Shown here piece by piece: positions 1 to 8,006 of a stretch of DNA of 64,000 nt (positions are counted from its first letter, which is position 1; each line of letters opens with the position of its first letter). The position numbers and the translations under genes are program-made. The notes under the pieces are model-generated. The model had not been told where the DNA came from, did not search any database, and saw nothing but the letters and a program-made list of their open reading frames with translations. The stretch is from Lachnospiraceae bacterium AC2029 (GTDB lineage Bacteria > Bacillota > Clostridia > Lachnospirales > Lachnospiraceae). The DNA lies in contig JNLK01000001.1 in assembly GCA_000703065.1 (NCBI GenBank), forward strand, positions 1,364,001 to 1,428,000. Reading direction: 5' to 3'.

Positions 1-271
1 TCAGATTCTTTGTCTGGTTCTTCCGTCCCAGCTTCATGCGGTTGATCTCATCGACCTTGTCCCGCAGCTGCTGCAGACGTCCTTCCGGAGTCCAGTTGTA
101 AACCTCGCCCTCAAAATGCAGGCGGAAGCCGGACTTCAGGCTCTCATCCTTGATCCACACCAGCTCGACCGGCTGGTCATATTTCTTTGTCAGGAAACTC
201 TCAAACCGTTTCCGCTGTTCCTCATTCGGAGCCTCTGCGGAATACAGCTGTGCCTTCTTAGGATTCTCCAT
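1..271 (-). CDS. ATP synthase delta-like protein, OSCP C-terminal domain only (partial, runs off window)
   Basis: Ninety codons are visible before the window edge; the frame is still open at base 1. Residues 30-75 (VELVWIKDESLKSGFRLHFEG, then YNWTPEGRLQQLRDKV in spirit) match the C-terminal part of the F1 delta/OSCP subunit, where 'dpsLiGGf...g...D.S..grL..l' is conserved. The normal N-terminal six-helix domain of about 100 residues that binds the F1 head is absent: only some 30 residues precede the motif. The start at 271 has AAGGAG in front and overlaps the end of atpF by 14 bases, so translation is coupled. What follows past base 1 is unknown; it may be a short delta or this domain fused to the alpha subunit. 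Family call is by motif and position in the operon. Confidence 0.6.
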   Translation of the reverse strand, partial: MENPKKAQLYSAEAPNEEQRKRFESFLTKKYDQPVELVWIKDESLKSGFRLHFEGEVYNWTPEGRLQQLRDKVDEINRMKLGRKNQTKNL

Positions 272-761
272 TCGGAACACTCCTTTCCGCAGCATCTAAA
301 AAGGCGTCGTAGGTCGTGGAGACGTCCTCCGAAAGGAGGATCTTCTCCGCCGCATCGTTCACCATTTCCGTGATCTCCTTCCGGGCACCGTCTACGATCA
401 TTGCCCGTGCAGCCCTGGCCTCGTCTCTTGCATCTGAAAGAATCTTCTCGGCAGCGTCCTCCGCTTCCTTCTCGCGGGTACGGCGCATCTGCTCAATCTC
501 CTCGGCAGCCGCCTTCTTCTTTCCTGCGATCTCCTTTTCTGCCTCAGCCAGCTTCGTCTCATATTCCGCCTTGGATTCCTGCGCACGGCTCAAAAGGTCG
601 TCCGCATTATCCTGCATGTCTCTGTAATATTTCTCTCTCTTCTCCATGAAGTTCTTCACCGGCTTGTACAGCAGGAAATAAAGACCTGCAAAAAGAATGG
701 TGAAGTTGAAGAGGTGCAGCAGGATCTGCTGCCAGTCTATGTTAAGTGGAATTCCGCTCAT
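258..761 (-). CDS. atpF: ATP synthase F0 subunit b
   Basis: A 167-residue protein with one N-terminal membrane helix (about residues 8-28, LLHLFNFTILFAGLYFLLYKP) followed by a long, charged, Ala/Glu/Lys-rich helix, the classic layout of the peripheral-stalk b subunit that holds F1 to F0. The start was set at 761 because AGGAGGAGAAC lies directly upstream; a longer reading from 806 has no ribosome binding site. It sits downstream of the a and c genes in normal F-ATPase order but is separated from atpE by 216 bases with several hairpins. Its 3' end overlaps the delta-like gene. Confidence 0.93.
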   Translation of the reverse strand: MSGIPLNIDWQQILLHLFNFTILFAGLYFLLYKPVKNFMEKREKYYRDMQDNADDLLSRAQESKAEYETKLAEAEKEIAGKKKAAAEEIEQMRRTREKEAEDAAEKILSDARDEARAARAMIVDGARKEITEMVNDAAEKILLSEDVSTTYDAFLDAAERSVPNGES

Positions 762-835
762 GTTCTCCTCCTGTTTTGAAGGGATATGCGACAGGCCATT
801 CGCCATGCCGCCCTCTCATTCCCGATGAGCTGACC

Positions 836-960
836 GGATCACTCCGCTTCGCTCCCGTGATCCTTCCAACATGAGGGTTCCCGCGCTTCGCGCTTCACCC
901 TCATGTTGTCTTGGGCGATAAGCTCACCCGGTGTGTTCTGCAAGCAGAACACCGTGTGAG
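836..960. repeat. Three consecutive stem-loops between atpE and atpF
   Basis: Within the 216-base gap: ggatcac (836-842) pairs with gtgatcc (857-863); an 11-base arm at 868-878 pairs with 897-907 (aacatgagggt/accctcatgtt); and ctcac (923-927) plus cggtg and gttctgc pair with gcagaac, caccg and gtgag up to 960. No T-run follows, so they do not look like terminators. They could slow RNA decay or be processing sites that let the c subunit be made in excess of b. The function is inference. Confidence 0.75.
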
Positions 961-977
961 TTTCCGCCCTCAGCTCA

Positions 978-1442
978 TTACATAACAAAAATGATTAGAA
1001 TAGCTACGATCAACGCGTAGATGATCGCTGTCTCTATGAAGACAAGTCCGAGCATAAGGGTGGTTCGAATGCTTCCCTCAGCTTCCGGCTGACGGGAGAT
1101 TCCTTCTGCCGACTTTGCGATGGCAAGACCCATTCCGATAGCTCCGGCCGCAGCTGCAAGTCCGACTGCAATGGCTGCCGCAAGGGCCTTGGAGCCCGTA
1201 GAACCCGCCTCTTCGGCTTCCTCAACGGCAACAGCCGCCTCCGCCTGGGTCTGCCCGTCTGCACCCACGGTATTCGTCTCCGCATCCGAAAGTGTGTTAC
1301 CCGCAACGGTCTGCACTGTCTGGGTCTGGGACTTGGTCTCCTTTGCCTGAACGGCCTTTGCTCCGATCAGGATGGTCAGCAGCAATGCCAGGATCACGCC
1401 TGCCAGGATCAGCGGTAATTTCTTGGAAATGTGAAGTTTCAT
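978..1442 (-). CDS. atpE: ATP synthase F0 subunit c with N-terminal extension
   Basis: A 154-residue product; ordinary c subunits have 70-90. The last 75 residues are the usual hairpin: a Gly/Ala-rich helix, the polar loop RQPEAEG, then a second helix holding the ion-binding glutamate in FIETAIIYAL. Ahead of it come a signal-like hydrophobic helix (LPLILAGVILALLLTILIG, about residues 9-27) and a 45-residue polar linker rich in Ala, Glu, Thr and Gln. A GGAGG sits before the ATG at 1442; an upstream start at 1517 would overlap atpB but has no site. The position equivalent to the Gln of Na+-binding c rings is Met here, so proton coupling is the better guess. The extension may be cleaved or may be a targeting signal. 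Confidence 0.92.
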   Translation of the reverse strand: MKLHISKKLPLILAGVILALLLTILIGAKAVQAKETKSQTQTVQTVAGNTLSDAETNTVGADGQTQAEAAVAVEEAEEAGSTGSKALAAAIAVGLAAAAGAIGMGLAIAKSAEGISRQPEAEGSIRTTLMLGLVFIETAIIYALIVAILIIFVM

Positions 1443-1513
1443 CTTTCTTCCTCCATATATTTTTCTGTCTCTTATCGTTCCCGGATCGCCGGTCACGAAA
1501 TCATCTTCTCGTG

Positions 1514-2308
1514 TCACTCGCTTACCTCTCCGTAGAAGACGGAGGTCAGCATCGTAAGGACGTAGGTCTGGATCAACGCATGCAGCAGAGTGAACAGGAC
1601 TCCTACCACGACCGGAAGCACGAAGCTGAGTGAAATGAAGTAGTACACCAGCTCAGTGACCAGGGCTCCGGACAGCAGCGCTCCGAATAGTCGGAAGCTC
1701 ATGGAAATGGGAAGCGAGAAATCCTTAAGGGTTTTTCCGACACCCTTCATTCCGTTTCCTGCGATTCCTCCGGACAGGATCACCAGATAGGAAAGACATC
1801 CCATCATGATCGCTCCGTTGATATCCGCCAGCGGTGCAGGCAGTGACACGGAGTTTCCTTCCGTCGTAACCGCCGGGATCCCGAACAGCTCGAAGCAGGT
1901 TCCAACGAAAATGTACGACCCCGCCACGAAGAGGTAGGCTCCCAGAAATTTATTTCTGTGAGGGCTGTTGGTCTTTGCCAGACGGTCAAAGAATCCGACC
2001 CACTCCTCGATCAGCATCTGGAACTTCCCCGGCATCATCTTGAACCTCGGGATCACGAAGATCCGCAGGATCAGCGCCAGAAGGAGCAGTATGCCCGTTA
2101 CCGTGAAGCCGGAGATCGCCGCCGGATTCACATCCTTGATCCCGAACAGCGAGATCTTATTGGTTTCGTGGAGCACCGCATCCCGCATGGATTCCTGGAT
2201 CGACTCGCTCTTCGTGTACCTTCCCTGAAGCATCAGCGCTCCCACCAGAAATACCACGATCCAGACGACGAAGAACAGAATCATCAGTATTCTTTTTTTC
2301 TTACTCAC
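1514..2308 (-). CDS. atpB: ATP synthase F0 subunit a
   Basis: A 264-residue multi-pass membrane protein that forms the ion half-channels against the c ring. The essential arginine lies in ISMSFRLFGALLSGAL at about residue 205, and the last helices carry the typical ALIQTYVLTMLTSVFYGE. It starts with GTG, preceded by AGGAGA seven bases away. It is the first recognised ATP synthase gene of the operon; 42 bases separate it from the HAD gene upstream, with no clear promoter in between, so the two may be cotranscribed. Confidence 0.95.
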   Translation of the reverse strand: MSKKKRILMILFFVVWIVVFLVGALMLQGRYTKSESIQESMRDAVLHETNKISLFGIKDVNPAAISGFTVTGILLLLALILRIFVIPRFKMMPGKFQMLIEEWVGFFDRLAKTNSPHRNKFLGAYLFVAGSYIFVGTCFELFGIPAVTTEGNSVSLPAPLADINGAIMMGCLSYLVILSGGIAGNGMKGVGKTLKDFSLPISMSFRLFGALLSGALVTELVYYFISLSFVLPVVVGVLFTLLHALIQTYVLTMLTSVFYGEVSE

Positions 2309-2350
2309 ACTCTGTCTCCTTTCCTATGTCATATATCCGTGTTATCACAT

Positions 2351-3472
2351 CTATCGTTTTTTGATGCGATCCCCAAAGACTTCCATCCAGTCATTCTTAA
2401 CGGAAATGGCAACCCATCCTTTTACTTTACACACCGTTGCAAGCTTCTCCGCCTTCTTCAGATCCGAATACTCCCGGTACTGATCATCCAGACAGACCAT
2501 GGCTCCCAGCGCCCTGTGAGGATTATCGATTGTAATATAATCCATGAGACCCACGTCATCCATGGAATGTCCGATATATAGGATTGGTTTCTGTCCGATC
2601 TCCTCTATGACTTTTTCAATCTTCGACTTCCCGGTGCAAAAGTTTGCATAACCGCAGCCGATCGCATCAAACTCATCTTCTGTATAATTATAGTCCGAAC
2701 CGATGATCTGACTCTGATCGAACTCCATCCAAAACGCAGCCTCCGTAATTGCCCTCATCAGACGTCGGTTGGATTCCGAGATCAGATAAACCTTAAAGCC
2801 CCTGTCTCTCAGGTAATAATACATACTCACCATAGGCGTATAGTATTCGCTATTTGCATTCACGTTATAGAATCCCTCTGAGGGCCGGTCCAGCACTGCA
2901 CGAACGTAGTCGACATATTCCTGTGCGGACATACCGTAAAATACGTTGCCGCTGACAGCCTCATACTCCTTTCGGAGCGAATCCGGGATCGACCGTTTCT
3001 CACCTGCACTTTTGATATGATTGGCAAGATTGACCTCTTCCTTCGTCGCTTTGTCTTTATAGTCCGGATCCTCCAGCACACGATAGATATATACCTTCCA
3101 TTCAGCCGGAATGGGATCCGTCTCCGAGAAAAGACACCCATCAAAATCGATCAACGCGATCCTCTGATCTTCCTGTACAAAATCCGGATTTTCTTCATTG
3201 GAAACCGCATCCACAAAATCCTTGATTTCACGGAATGATTCCGCATTGCCGTCCCAGTGTGCAGGAATATCCACCTGCTCGGGCTGGTACTCCTCCCCTA
3301 CCGTCAGTTGATTTGCCAGATAAAATGCAACCAGGGAAAGCAGAAGCCACGACAGGACCGTGATCGCCTTCCATCGGGTCAGAGCCCCGGCCGGAACCAT
3401 ATTCGTTTTTTTCTTCTTATCATCTTTCAAAACAGAGTTCTCCGTCATTACAAAAATCATCTGATTAACCAA
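2351..3472 (-). CDS. Membrane-anchored HAD-superfamily phosphatase-like protein
   Basis: Up to 373 residues. A single hydrophobic helix (VLSWLLLSLVAFYLANQL, about residues 40-57) near the N-terminus is followed by an extracytoplasmic domain with HAD motifs: motif I DFDGCLF (about residue 109), motif II in YLISESNR, and motif IV GHSMDDVGLMD. It is therefore probably a surface-exposed phosphatase or related hydrolase; the substrate cannot be told. The start is uncertain: the longest reading begins at TTG, with ATG codons four and eight codons later. A TACAAT at 3478-3483 would put transcription start only about 12 bases before the first ATG. Confidence 0.7.
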   Translation of the reverse strand: MVNQMIFVMTENSVLKDDKKKKTNMVPAGALTRWKAITVLSWLLLSLVAFYLANQLTVGEEYQPEQVDIPAHWDGNAESFREIKDFVDAVSNEENPDFVQEDQRIALIDFDGCLFSETDPIPAEWKVYIYRVLEDPDYKDKATKEEVNLANHIKSAGEKRSIPDSLRKEYEAVSGNVFYGMSAQEYVDYVRAVLDRPSEGFYNVNANSEYYTPMVSMYYYLRDRGFKVYLISESNRRLMRAITEAAFWMEFDQSQIIGSDYNYTEDEFDAIGCGYANFCTGKSKIEKVIEEIGQKPILYIGHSMDDVGLMDYITIDNPHRALGAMVCLDDQYREYSDLKKAEKLATVCKVKGWVAISVKNDWMEVFGDRIKKR

Positions 3473-3530
3473 CCTTCATTGTAGCACAAGAGAGACATGT
3501 TTGCATTCCTTTTTTGCAATGAAGCAAGAC

Positions 3531-3563
3531 CAAAGGGCGGTCCCCGAAATACAGGAACCGCCC
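3531..3563 (-). terminator. Hairpin downstream of the rhomboid remnant
   Basis: gggcggt at 3535-3541 pairs with accgccc at 3557-3563, extended by cc/gg with one bulged base. On the minus strand the stem is followed by TTTGG, so it is a weak terminator candidate for the remnant gene upstream. Confidence 0.4.
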
Positions 3564-3613
3564 CATTTGTTATGTTTGTATCTTCGCAGTTTTTCACGTA
3601 CCCCGCAATTCGA

Positions 3614-3757
3614 TCACAAACCTTCCGTGCTTTGCGCGCAGGCACCCAGCACAGCCAGCGATACCAGCGCAAAGGTCAGCGTCACCGGTGCATTGTACCT
3701 GATCCGGAATTTTCCCTTCGGTTTCGGCTCATCGGGCAGATAATTACTTACGGACAT
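3614..3757 (-). pseudogene. 5' fragment of a rhomboid-family membrane protease gene
   Basis: A 47-codon reading frame with a good ribosome binding site (GAAAGGGGGAAGT) before its ATG. It encodes a polar stretch and then IRYNAPVTLTFALVSLAVLGA, which resembles the first membrane helix of the Lachnospiraceae rhomboid-like intramembrane serine proteases as I recall them. The frame stops at TGA after this helix; the catalytic Ser and His helices are missing. It is followed by a hairpin, and repeat DNA lies upstream. Most likely the gene was truncated by deletion. The family assignment rests on one short motif. Confidence 0.5.
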
Positions 3758-3780
3758 ACTTCCCCCTTTCTCCCGCGGAT

Positions 3781-3873
3781 GTCTGAGGCCGCCAGGCCCC
3801 TGTCATTCTGAGGCCGCCAGGCCCCTGTCATTCTGAGGCCGCCAGGCCCCTGTCATTCTGAGGCCGCCAGGCC
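3781..3873. repeat. 25-base tandem repeat, 3.7 copies
   Basis: Four copies starting at 3781, 3806, 3831 and 3856 of a 25-base unit (TTCTGAGGCCGCCAGGCCCC plus TGTCA); the first differs by one base and the last is cut at 3873. The unit is the left half of the palindromic element described at 3852-3920, so the array looks like slippage amplification of that half. Confidence 0.95.
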
Positions 3874-3920
3874 GAAGAATCTAAGATCCTTCGACTCGCT
3901 TCGCTCGCTCAGGATGACAT
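3852..3920. repeat. Palindromic intergenic element (GTCATTC-GAG...GAAGAATC family)
   Basis: The left half reads gtcattctgag...cgaagaatct and the right half aagatccttcg...ctcaggatgac, an imperfect large inverted repeat. Fragments of the same pattern occur at 11126-11390, 21368-21402, 26838-26876 and 52905-52960. No protein is encoded. Confidence 0.8.
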
Positions 3921-3925
3921 GCTCT

Positions 3926-6385
3926 TTACTCCGCCTTCATAGTATATAATCTGGATGCGAAATCCGGCATGTGGCGCACCTCATCCGAATATCCGGTCGA
4001 GGAGAAGGCCTGCGCCAGGTGGACGCCCGCCTCCATCAGCACATCTCCGCTGATCGTGACATCCTCCGTCTCCCCGTCCATTTTTACCTTCTTCGCGATC
4101 GCATTGTGAAGCAGGGAATCCGGTTTCACATGGATCGGCGAAACCACATTGATCATGCTGCCGAACTCCTTAATATTATACTGCTTTTTCCGGTTTTGGA
4201 AATGATATCTTCTCTCCGGCACCAGCCCCTTCGCATGATAGATCTCCGTCATCACGTTCGGTCGGGTAAGCAGTGTCAGAAGCATACCTGCCGCCCGGTC
4301 ACCGTCCGGAGAGACAACCGTCCACTCCGTGACATTTCCGGGTCCCGGCGAAAGCACGCTGTACACGCCCAAAGCCCCTTCTCCGCGGCCGATGGATCTG
4401 CCCCGGTAGAAGTTTCCGAAGAAGAAGGTGTCCCGCCAGTCCTTGTAGAAGGTGATCTGCCTTTTCAGCTCCTCCCGATCTTCCTTCTTCATGTCGCAGA
4501 TGTTGCACTCATACCCCAGCACACCGAAGGCCGCCACGTTAAAGCGTGTGGACAGAGGCGTCCGGCGCAGGGTCTGATGATTCGGTACATCCGACACATG
4601 AGCCGTTACGGTACTGAGAGGATAGCCGTAGCTGTACCCGGTCTGGATCTCCGTTCTGGCGATGGCGTCACTGTCATCACTGGCCCAGATCTGCGGGAAG
4701 AAGGACAGGATCCCCAGGTCGAAACGGTTCCCACCGGAAGCACAGCCCTCGAAGAGGATCTTCGGGAAGCGGGCCGCCAGGGTTGACATAACCCTATACA
4801 GACCAAGGACATAACGATGAGCCACCTCTCCCTGCCGGTCCGCCGGGAGGGATGAGGAATAAACGTCCGTCATGGTACGGTTCATGTCCCATTTGACATA
4901 GGAAAGCCCCGGAGTCTCAAATACCCTGGACATTTTCTTAATGATGAAGTCCTGCACATCCTTACGGCAGAGATCCAGAAACCGCTGGTTCCGGCCCTCG
5001 GAATGCAGATGGTCGGGAATCTCCATTGCCCAGTCCGGATGCGTCCGGTACAGATCACTGTCTACGCTGACCATTTCCGGCTCCACCCAGAGTCCGAATT
5101 TCATCCCGAGATCACGGATTTTTGCGGCAAGACCCTCCAGCCCGTCCGGAAGCTTCTTCCGGTTCACGTCCCAGTCACCCAGCGCCTTTGTATCATCACT
5201 CCGGTCGCCGAACCAGCCGTCATCCATGACGAAAAGCTCGATCCCCACTTCCTGTCCCGCCTTCGCCAGGTTCAGAAGCTTCTTCTCATCGATCTTGAAG
5301 TAGCAGGCCTCCCAGCTGTTCAGAAGGATCGGACGCGGGCGGTTCTTCCACAGACCGCGCACCACATGCTGCCGCACAAACCGGTGCATGTTCTGACTCA
5401 TTCCGTTGAAGCCCTGACCGGAGAAGGTCATCACCGCTTCCGGTGCGGCAAAGCTGTCCTCCGGAGCCAGACTCCAGGAGAAGGTTTCGGGATTGATCCC
5501 GGAGACCAGACGCAGCTTGCCAAAGGGAGAAACCTCCGCCGCCTCATAATGATTTCCGCTGTAGATCAGGTTGAAGCCGTAGGCTGCCCCATGATCCTCC
5601 GTGGTATGCGGCTTCGACAGCATGAAGAAGGGATTCACACGATGGGAGGAAACTCCGGAGGTGGTGGCATTCACATGCTTCCCGGCGGTAAGAGGTGTGT
5701 CACGGCGGGACATTTCCCGTGTCCATGCCCCGTTAAAGGTTGACATAACATATTCATCAGTATCAAAATCCATGCAAAGACTCATCAGCCGTTCCACGGT
5801 GACCGCTTCTCTTCCGCAGTTGGTCAGCACCGCACTCCGGGTGATCACGTTGCATTCCGGATAGACCGTGTAGTTCAGAGCCAGCTGCATATCATAGGTA
5901 TGGTCGTATAGCGTGACCACGAGGCTCTGGGCCCTGCCGGCTTCATCGTAGGAAACGGGCATGCCATGGCGAAGGCTGTAGGGCGCGTAAGAATCCTTCT
6001 CTTCGCCCGGAGCGGCACCCGTTTCGGTGATATTTCCCTTCACCAGCTCCGCCTTCTGAAATACAAAATCAGAGGTACACGCTCCGTCCGCATGGCGTAC
6101 CACCACCGCCGGTTCCCGAAGGTCTCCCTTCCCCGGCGCGGAATACTCCAGGCGCATGTCCTCGAGCGAATATCTCTTCTCATCTTCATGATAGGCACAG
6201 GTGTTCCCCGGCTGAAAGCTGTGTCTCTCGGCCAGTCCCATGGCATCCGGATCCGACATATCGTCAATGGTGATCCTTCTGCCGTAGTACAGATGCTCCA
6301 GCTGCCCCGTAGGGAGCACCCGGAACGCGTAAGTCGTATCTTTCGTATCTAAAACGAACAGTTCATTCCGTATCTTTCGTATCAT
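3926..6385 (-). CDS. Alpha-galactosidase, glycoside hydrolase family 36
   Basis: An 819-residue cytoplasmic-type enzyme (no signal peptide) of the length usual for bacterial GH36. The N-terminal beta-sandwich is followed by the barrel with FVMDDGWFGDR, the nucleophile Asp in YVKWDMNR (about residue 498) and the acid/base region WASDDSD (about 568), plus GCASGGNRFD between them. It should release alpha-linked galactose from melibiose, raffinose or stachyose taken up by a transporter such as the GPH symporter encoded 1.6 kb upstream. The ATG at 6385 follows GGGGGTG. A repeat array lies just past its stop codon. Confidence 0.95.
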   Translation of the reverse strand: MIRKIRNELFVLDTKDTTYAFRVLPTGQLEHLYYGRRITIDDMSDPDAMGLAERHSFQPGNTCAYHEDEKRYSLEDMRLEYSAPGKGDLREPAVVVRHADGACTSDFVFQKAELVKGNITETGAAPGEEKDSYAPYSLRHGMPVSYDEAGRAQSLVVTLYDHTYDMQLALNYTVYPECNVITRSAVLTNCGREAVTVERLMSLCMDFDTDEYVMSTFNGAWTREMSRRDTPLTAGKHVNATTSGVSSHRVNPFFMLSKPHTTEDHGAAYGFNLIYSGNHYEAAEVSPFGKLRLVSGINPETFSWSLAPEDSFAAPEAVMTFSGQGFNGMSQNMHRFVRQHVVRGLWKNRPRPILLNSWEACYFKIDEKKLLNLAKAGQEVGIELFVMDDGWFGDRSDDTKALGDWDVNRKKLPDGLEGLAAKIRDLGMKFGLWVEPEMVSVDSDLYRTHPDWAMEIPDHLHSEGRNQRFLDLCRKDVQDFIIKKMSRVFETPGLSYVKWDMNRTMTDVYSSSLPADRQGEVAHRYVLGLYRVMSTLAARFPKILFEGCASGGNRFDLGILSFFPQIWASDDSDAIARTEIQTGYSYGYPLSTVTAHVSDVPNHQTLRRTPLSTRFNVAAFGVLGYECNICDMKKEDREELKRQITFYKDWRDTFFFGNFYRGRSIGRGEGALGVYSVLSPGPGNVTEWTVVSPDGDRAAGMLLTLLTRPNVMTEIYHAKGLVPERRYHFQNRKKQYNIKEFGSMINVVSPIHVKPDSLLHNAIAKKVKMDGETEDVTISGDVLMEAGVHLAQAFSSTGYSDEVRHMPDFASRLYTMKAE

Positions 6386-6413
6386 ACTTCATACACCCCC
6401 ATAATTCTCCAAT

Positions 6414-7220
6414 TCATCGAAACAGATACTGATATTTATGCCGCATCTGCATAACGATATCGATCACTCTCTTACGGATCTCCTCACTATATCCGGTTGC
6501 CGCATTTACGATCCGGTCAACCTCCGGAAACCCAAACCGGAATCGGATCCGCTCTCCGTACAATTCTTCCGCAATATCCAACTGTTCATCAAAACTGTCA
6601 CAGAAGGTTTTTGCCTTCACCCGCGGAATCATTTCGATAATATCCCTGCCGAGGGGATAATCCACCGTCGTATCCGCCAACAGCCCGGCTCCCTGATCAA
6701 AAAAGGGCACCAGACGATACTCTTTTCTGTCATTCCTCAGGATCGCCAGATTATGCGTGTGTCGATCCTCATTCAGGAATAATGCATCGATCGTCAGGAT
6801 CTTGCTCATATACCCGCCGAAATCATCGAGCCCTGTCAGGCGTTCCACCTGATCCACCAGCAGTCGCAGGCGATCCCTTCGGTCAGGCGTAGTATAGATC
6901 AGTTTGTTCAGTCCGATCCCAAAATTCTGCTCGAAAAGTCTCTCCAATGTATACATCTGCCATCCGTCGGAAAAATCCCTGCTCTTACACGCCGGATAGA
7001 TATTTCCGTTGTATTCGATCTCTTCGAGATCGTAATCCACATATTCCTCCGCAGTCAGGTCAGAATATGCCAGAAGCTTGGATACCGTGTATTCCGTCAG
7101 CCCTTCGTACCCCGTGAAATCCGCCTTGTACCAGAAATCTCCGCGACGGAACTTCAACTGGTTTCCCTTGGAGGATGCCCTGTGCTCCGTATACCGGTCA
7201 TTTTCATACAAATGGATCAT
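6414..7220 (-). CDS. HipA/HipT-like Ser/Thr kinase (candidate toxin)
   Basis: A 268-residue protein. The N-terminal part has the phosphate-loop-like region and FWYKADFTGYEGLTEYTVSKLL, the core holds the HipA-type catalytic loop NEDRHTHNLAIL (about residues 150-161) and the metal-binding Asp in PFFDQGAGLL. It matches the kinase core of HipA-type toxins but lacks the HipA N-terminal subdomain, which seems to be carried by the preceding gene. Only three bases separate the two genes, so they form a pair. In HipA systems the kinase phosphorylates an aminoacyl-tRNA synthetase; the target here is unknown. It could instead be a CtkA-like signalling kinase. Confidence 0.75.
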   Translation of the reverse strand: MIHLYENDRYTEHRASSKGNQLKFRRGDFWYKADFTGYEGLTEYTVSKLLAYSDLTAEEYVDYDLEEIEYNGNIYPACKSRDFSDGWQMYTLERLFEQNFGIGLNKLIYTTPDRRDRLRLLVDQVERLTGLDDFGGYMSKILTIDALFLNEDRHTHNLAILRNDRKEYRLVPFFDQGAGLLADTTVDYPLGRDIIEMIPRVKAKTFCDSFDEQLDIAEELYGERIRFRFGFPEVDRIVNAATGYSEEIRKRVIDIVMQMRHKYQYLFR

Positions 7221-7223
7221 GGC

Positions 7224-7778
7224 TCACCCTTTCCTCCGGACTATTTCAATCCGGAAATCATCCTCAGCCATCCTTCCTTCGGTCTTCTCTATGATCAACA
7301 GCGGATCATAGAATGGAATCCCCAGCTTTCGGAGCTCCAGCTTCATCTTGTCCCTGGTTCTGGGAAAGCAACGCGATTCCAGAAACGCTTCGTATTCTTC
7401 ATATGTAGGCTCTGTATTGACCCCAAAAGCCGTCAGCATCGGGTCTCTTACATAATTCCGGATCTGAACCTCTCTTGCAGTCTCGTTCACATCGATCACG
7501 GTACAGACGCAGAACCCTTTTTTGTAGATCAGTCGCAGTCGGGATTCCATCTCCGGAAGCTCCAGACGCTTCGGAAGCTGATTATCCCTTGTAAGAATCT
7601 CAAGAAGCGACACGATCGGACCCGTCACCTCAGCATCCTCACGTTCCCAACGCTCCAGCGTCCGTCCGGAGCAGTTGGCAAATGCGGCAAACTCCTGACG
7701 GGACATCCCCAGGGAATCTCTGATATGGCGGATCTCCGCCCCTTTTAAGCTCTTTGACAGTACATACGAGCGGTTCAT
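7224..7778 (-). CDS. HTH protein with HipA N-terminal-like domain (candidate antitoxin)
   Basis: A 184-residue protein. Residues 10-60 are an XRE-type helix-turn-helix (IRHIRDSLGMSRQEFAAFANCSGRTLERWERE). The remaining 120 residues include FLESRCFPRTRDKM, LGIPFYDPLLIIEKTEGRMAEDD, which recalls the N-terminal subdomain of HipA (the HipS unit in three-gene hipBST systems). So DNA binding and HipS-like parts appear fused, with the kinase as a separate gene. The ATG at 7778 follows GGAGGTGAC. A promoter with an overlapping perfect inverted repeat lies upstream, as expected for self-repression. Confidence 0.7.
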   Translation of the reverse strand: MNRSYVLSKSLKGAEIRHIRDSLGMSRQEFAAFANCSGRTLERWEREDAEVTGPIVSLLEILTRDNQLPKRLELPEMESRLRLIYKKGFCVCTVIDVNETAREVQIRNYVRDPMLTAFGVNTEPTYEEYEAFLESRCFPRTRDKMKLELRKLGIPFYDPLLIIEKTEGRMAEDDFRIEIVRRKG

Positions 7779-7812
7779 CACGTCACCTCCAAACCTCAAA
7801 CCGTTCCTGTAA

Positions 7813-7869
7813 AAAATGTGGTTTATCAGCTGTTAAGACCAATAAACCACATTTTATAAAACGTGTCAA
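7813..7869 (-). promoter_or_regulatory. Promoter and inverted-repeat operator of the HTH/HipA-like pair
   Basis: On the minus strand TTGACA (7864-7869), a 17-base spacer and TTTATT (7841-7846) form a promoter reading into the HTH gene. A perfect 14-base inverted repeat, AAAATGTGGTTTAT and its complement at 7813-7826 and 7842-7855, has a 15-base centre; one arm covers the -10 box. This is the expected geometry for repression by the encoded HTH protein. Binding is inference. Confidence 0.75.
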
Positions 7870-7876
7870 GCAAATG

Positions 7877-7924
7877 CCGCCATTTTGTCGGCGTTTTCGC
7901 CGGATTTCACCGCCATTTTGTCGG
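7877..7924. repeat. Paired 15-base direct repeat upstream of the HTH promoter
   Basis: ccgccattttgtcgg occurs at 7877-7891 and again at 7910-7924, 33 bases apart, just upstream of the -35 box of the HTH/kinase operon. It could be a second regulator site. The rest of 7925-8006 holds only a small hairpin (ccggc-gcttc-gccgg type). Confidence 0.6.
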
Positions 7925-8006
7925 TCTATTCAAATTTCTCCTCTACCGGCGCTTCCGCCGGTCAGGCTTCGTAATCCCCGGCACAGTGCTTTCGCTCTTC
8001 CGTCAT

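Noticed and set aside
978-1442. Na+-binding signature in the c subunit (ET plus Tyr near the ion-binding Glu).
   Set aside because: The first-helix glutamine needed for Na+ coordination is replaced by Met in GAIGMGLAIAK; a proton-type ring is more likely.
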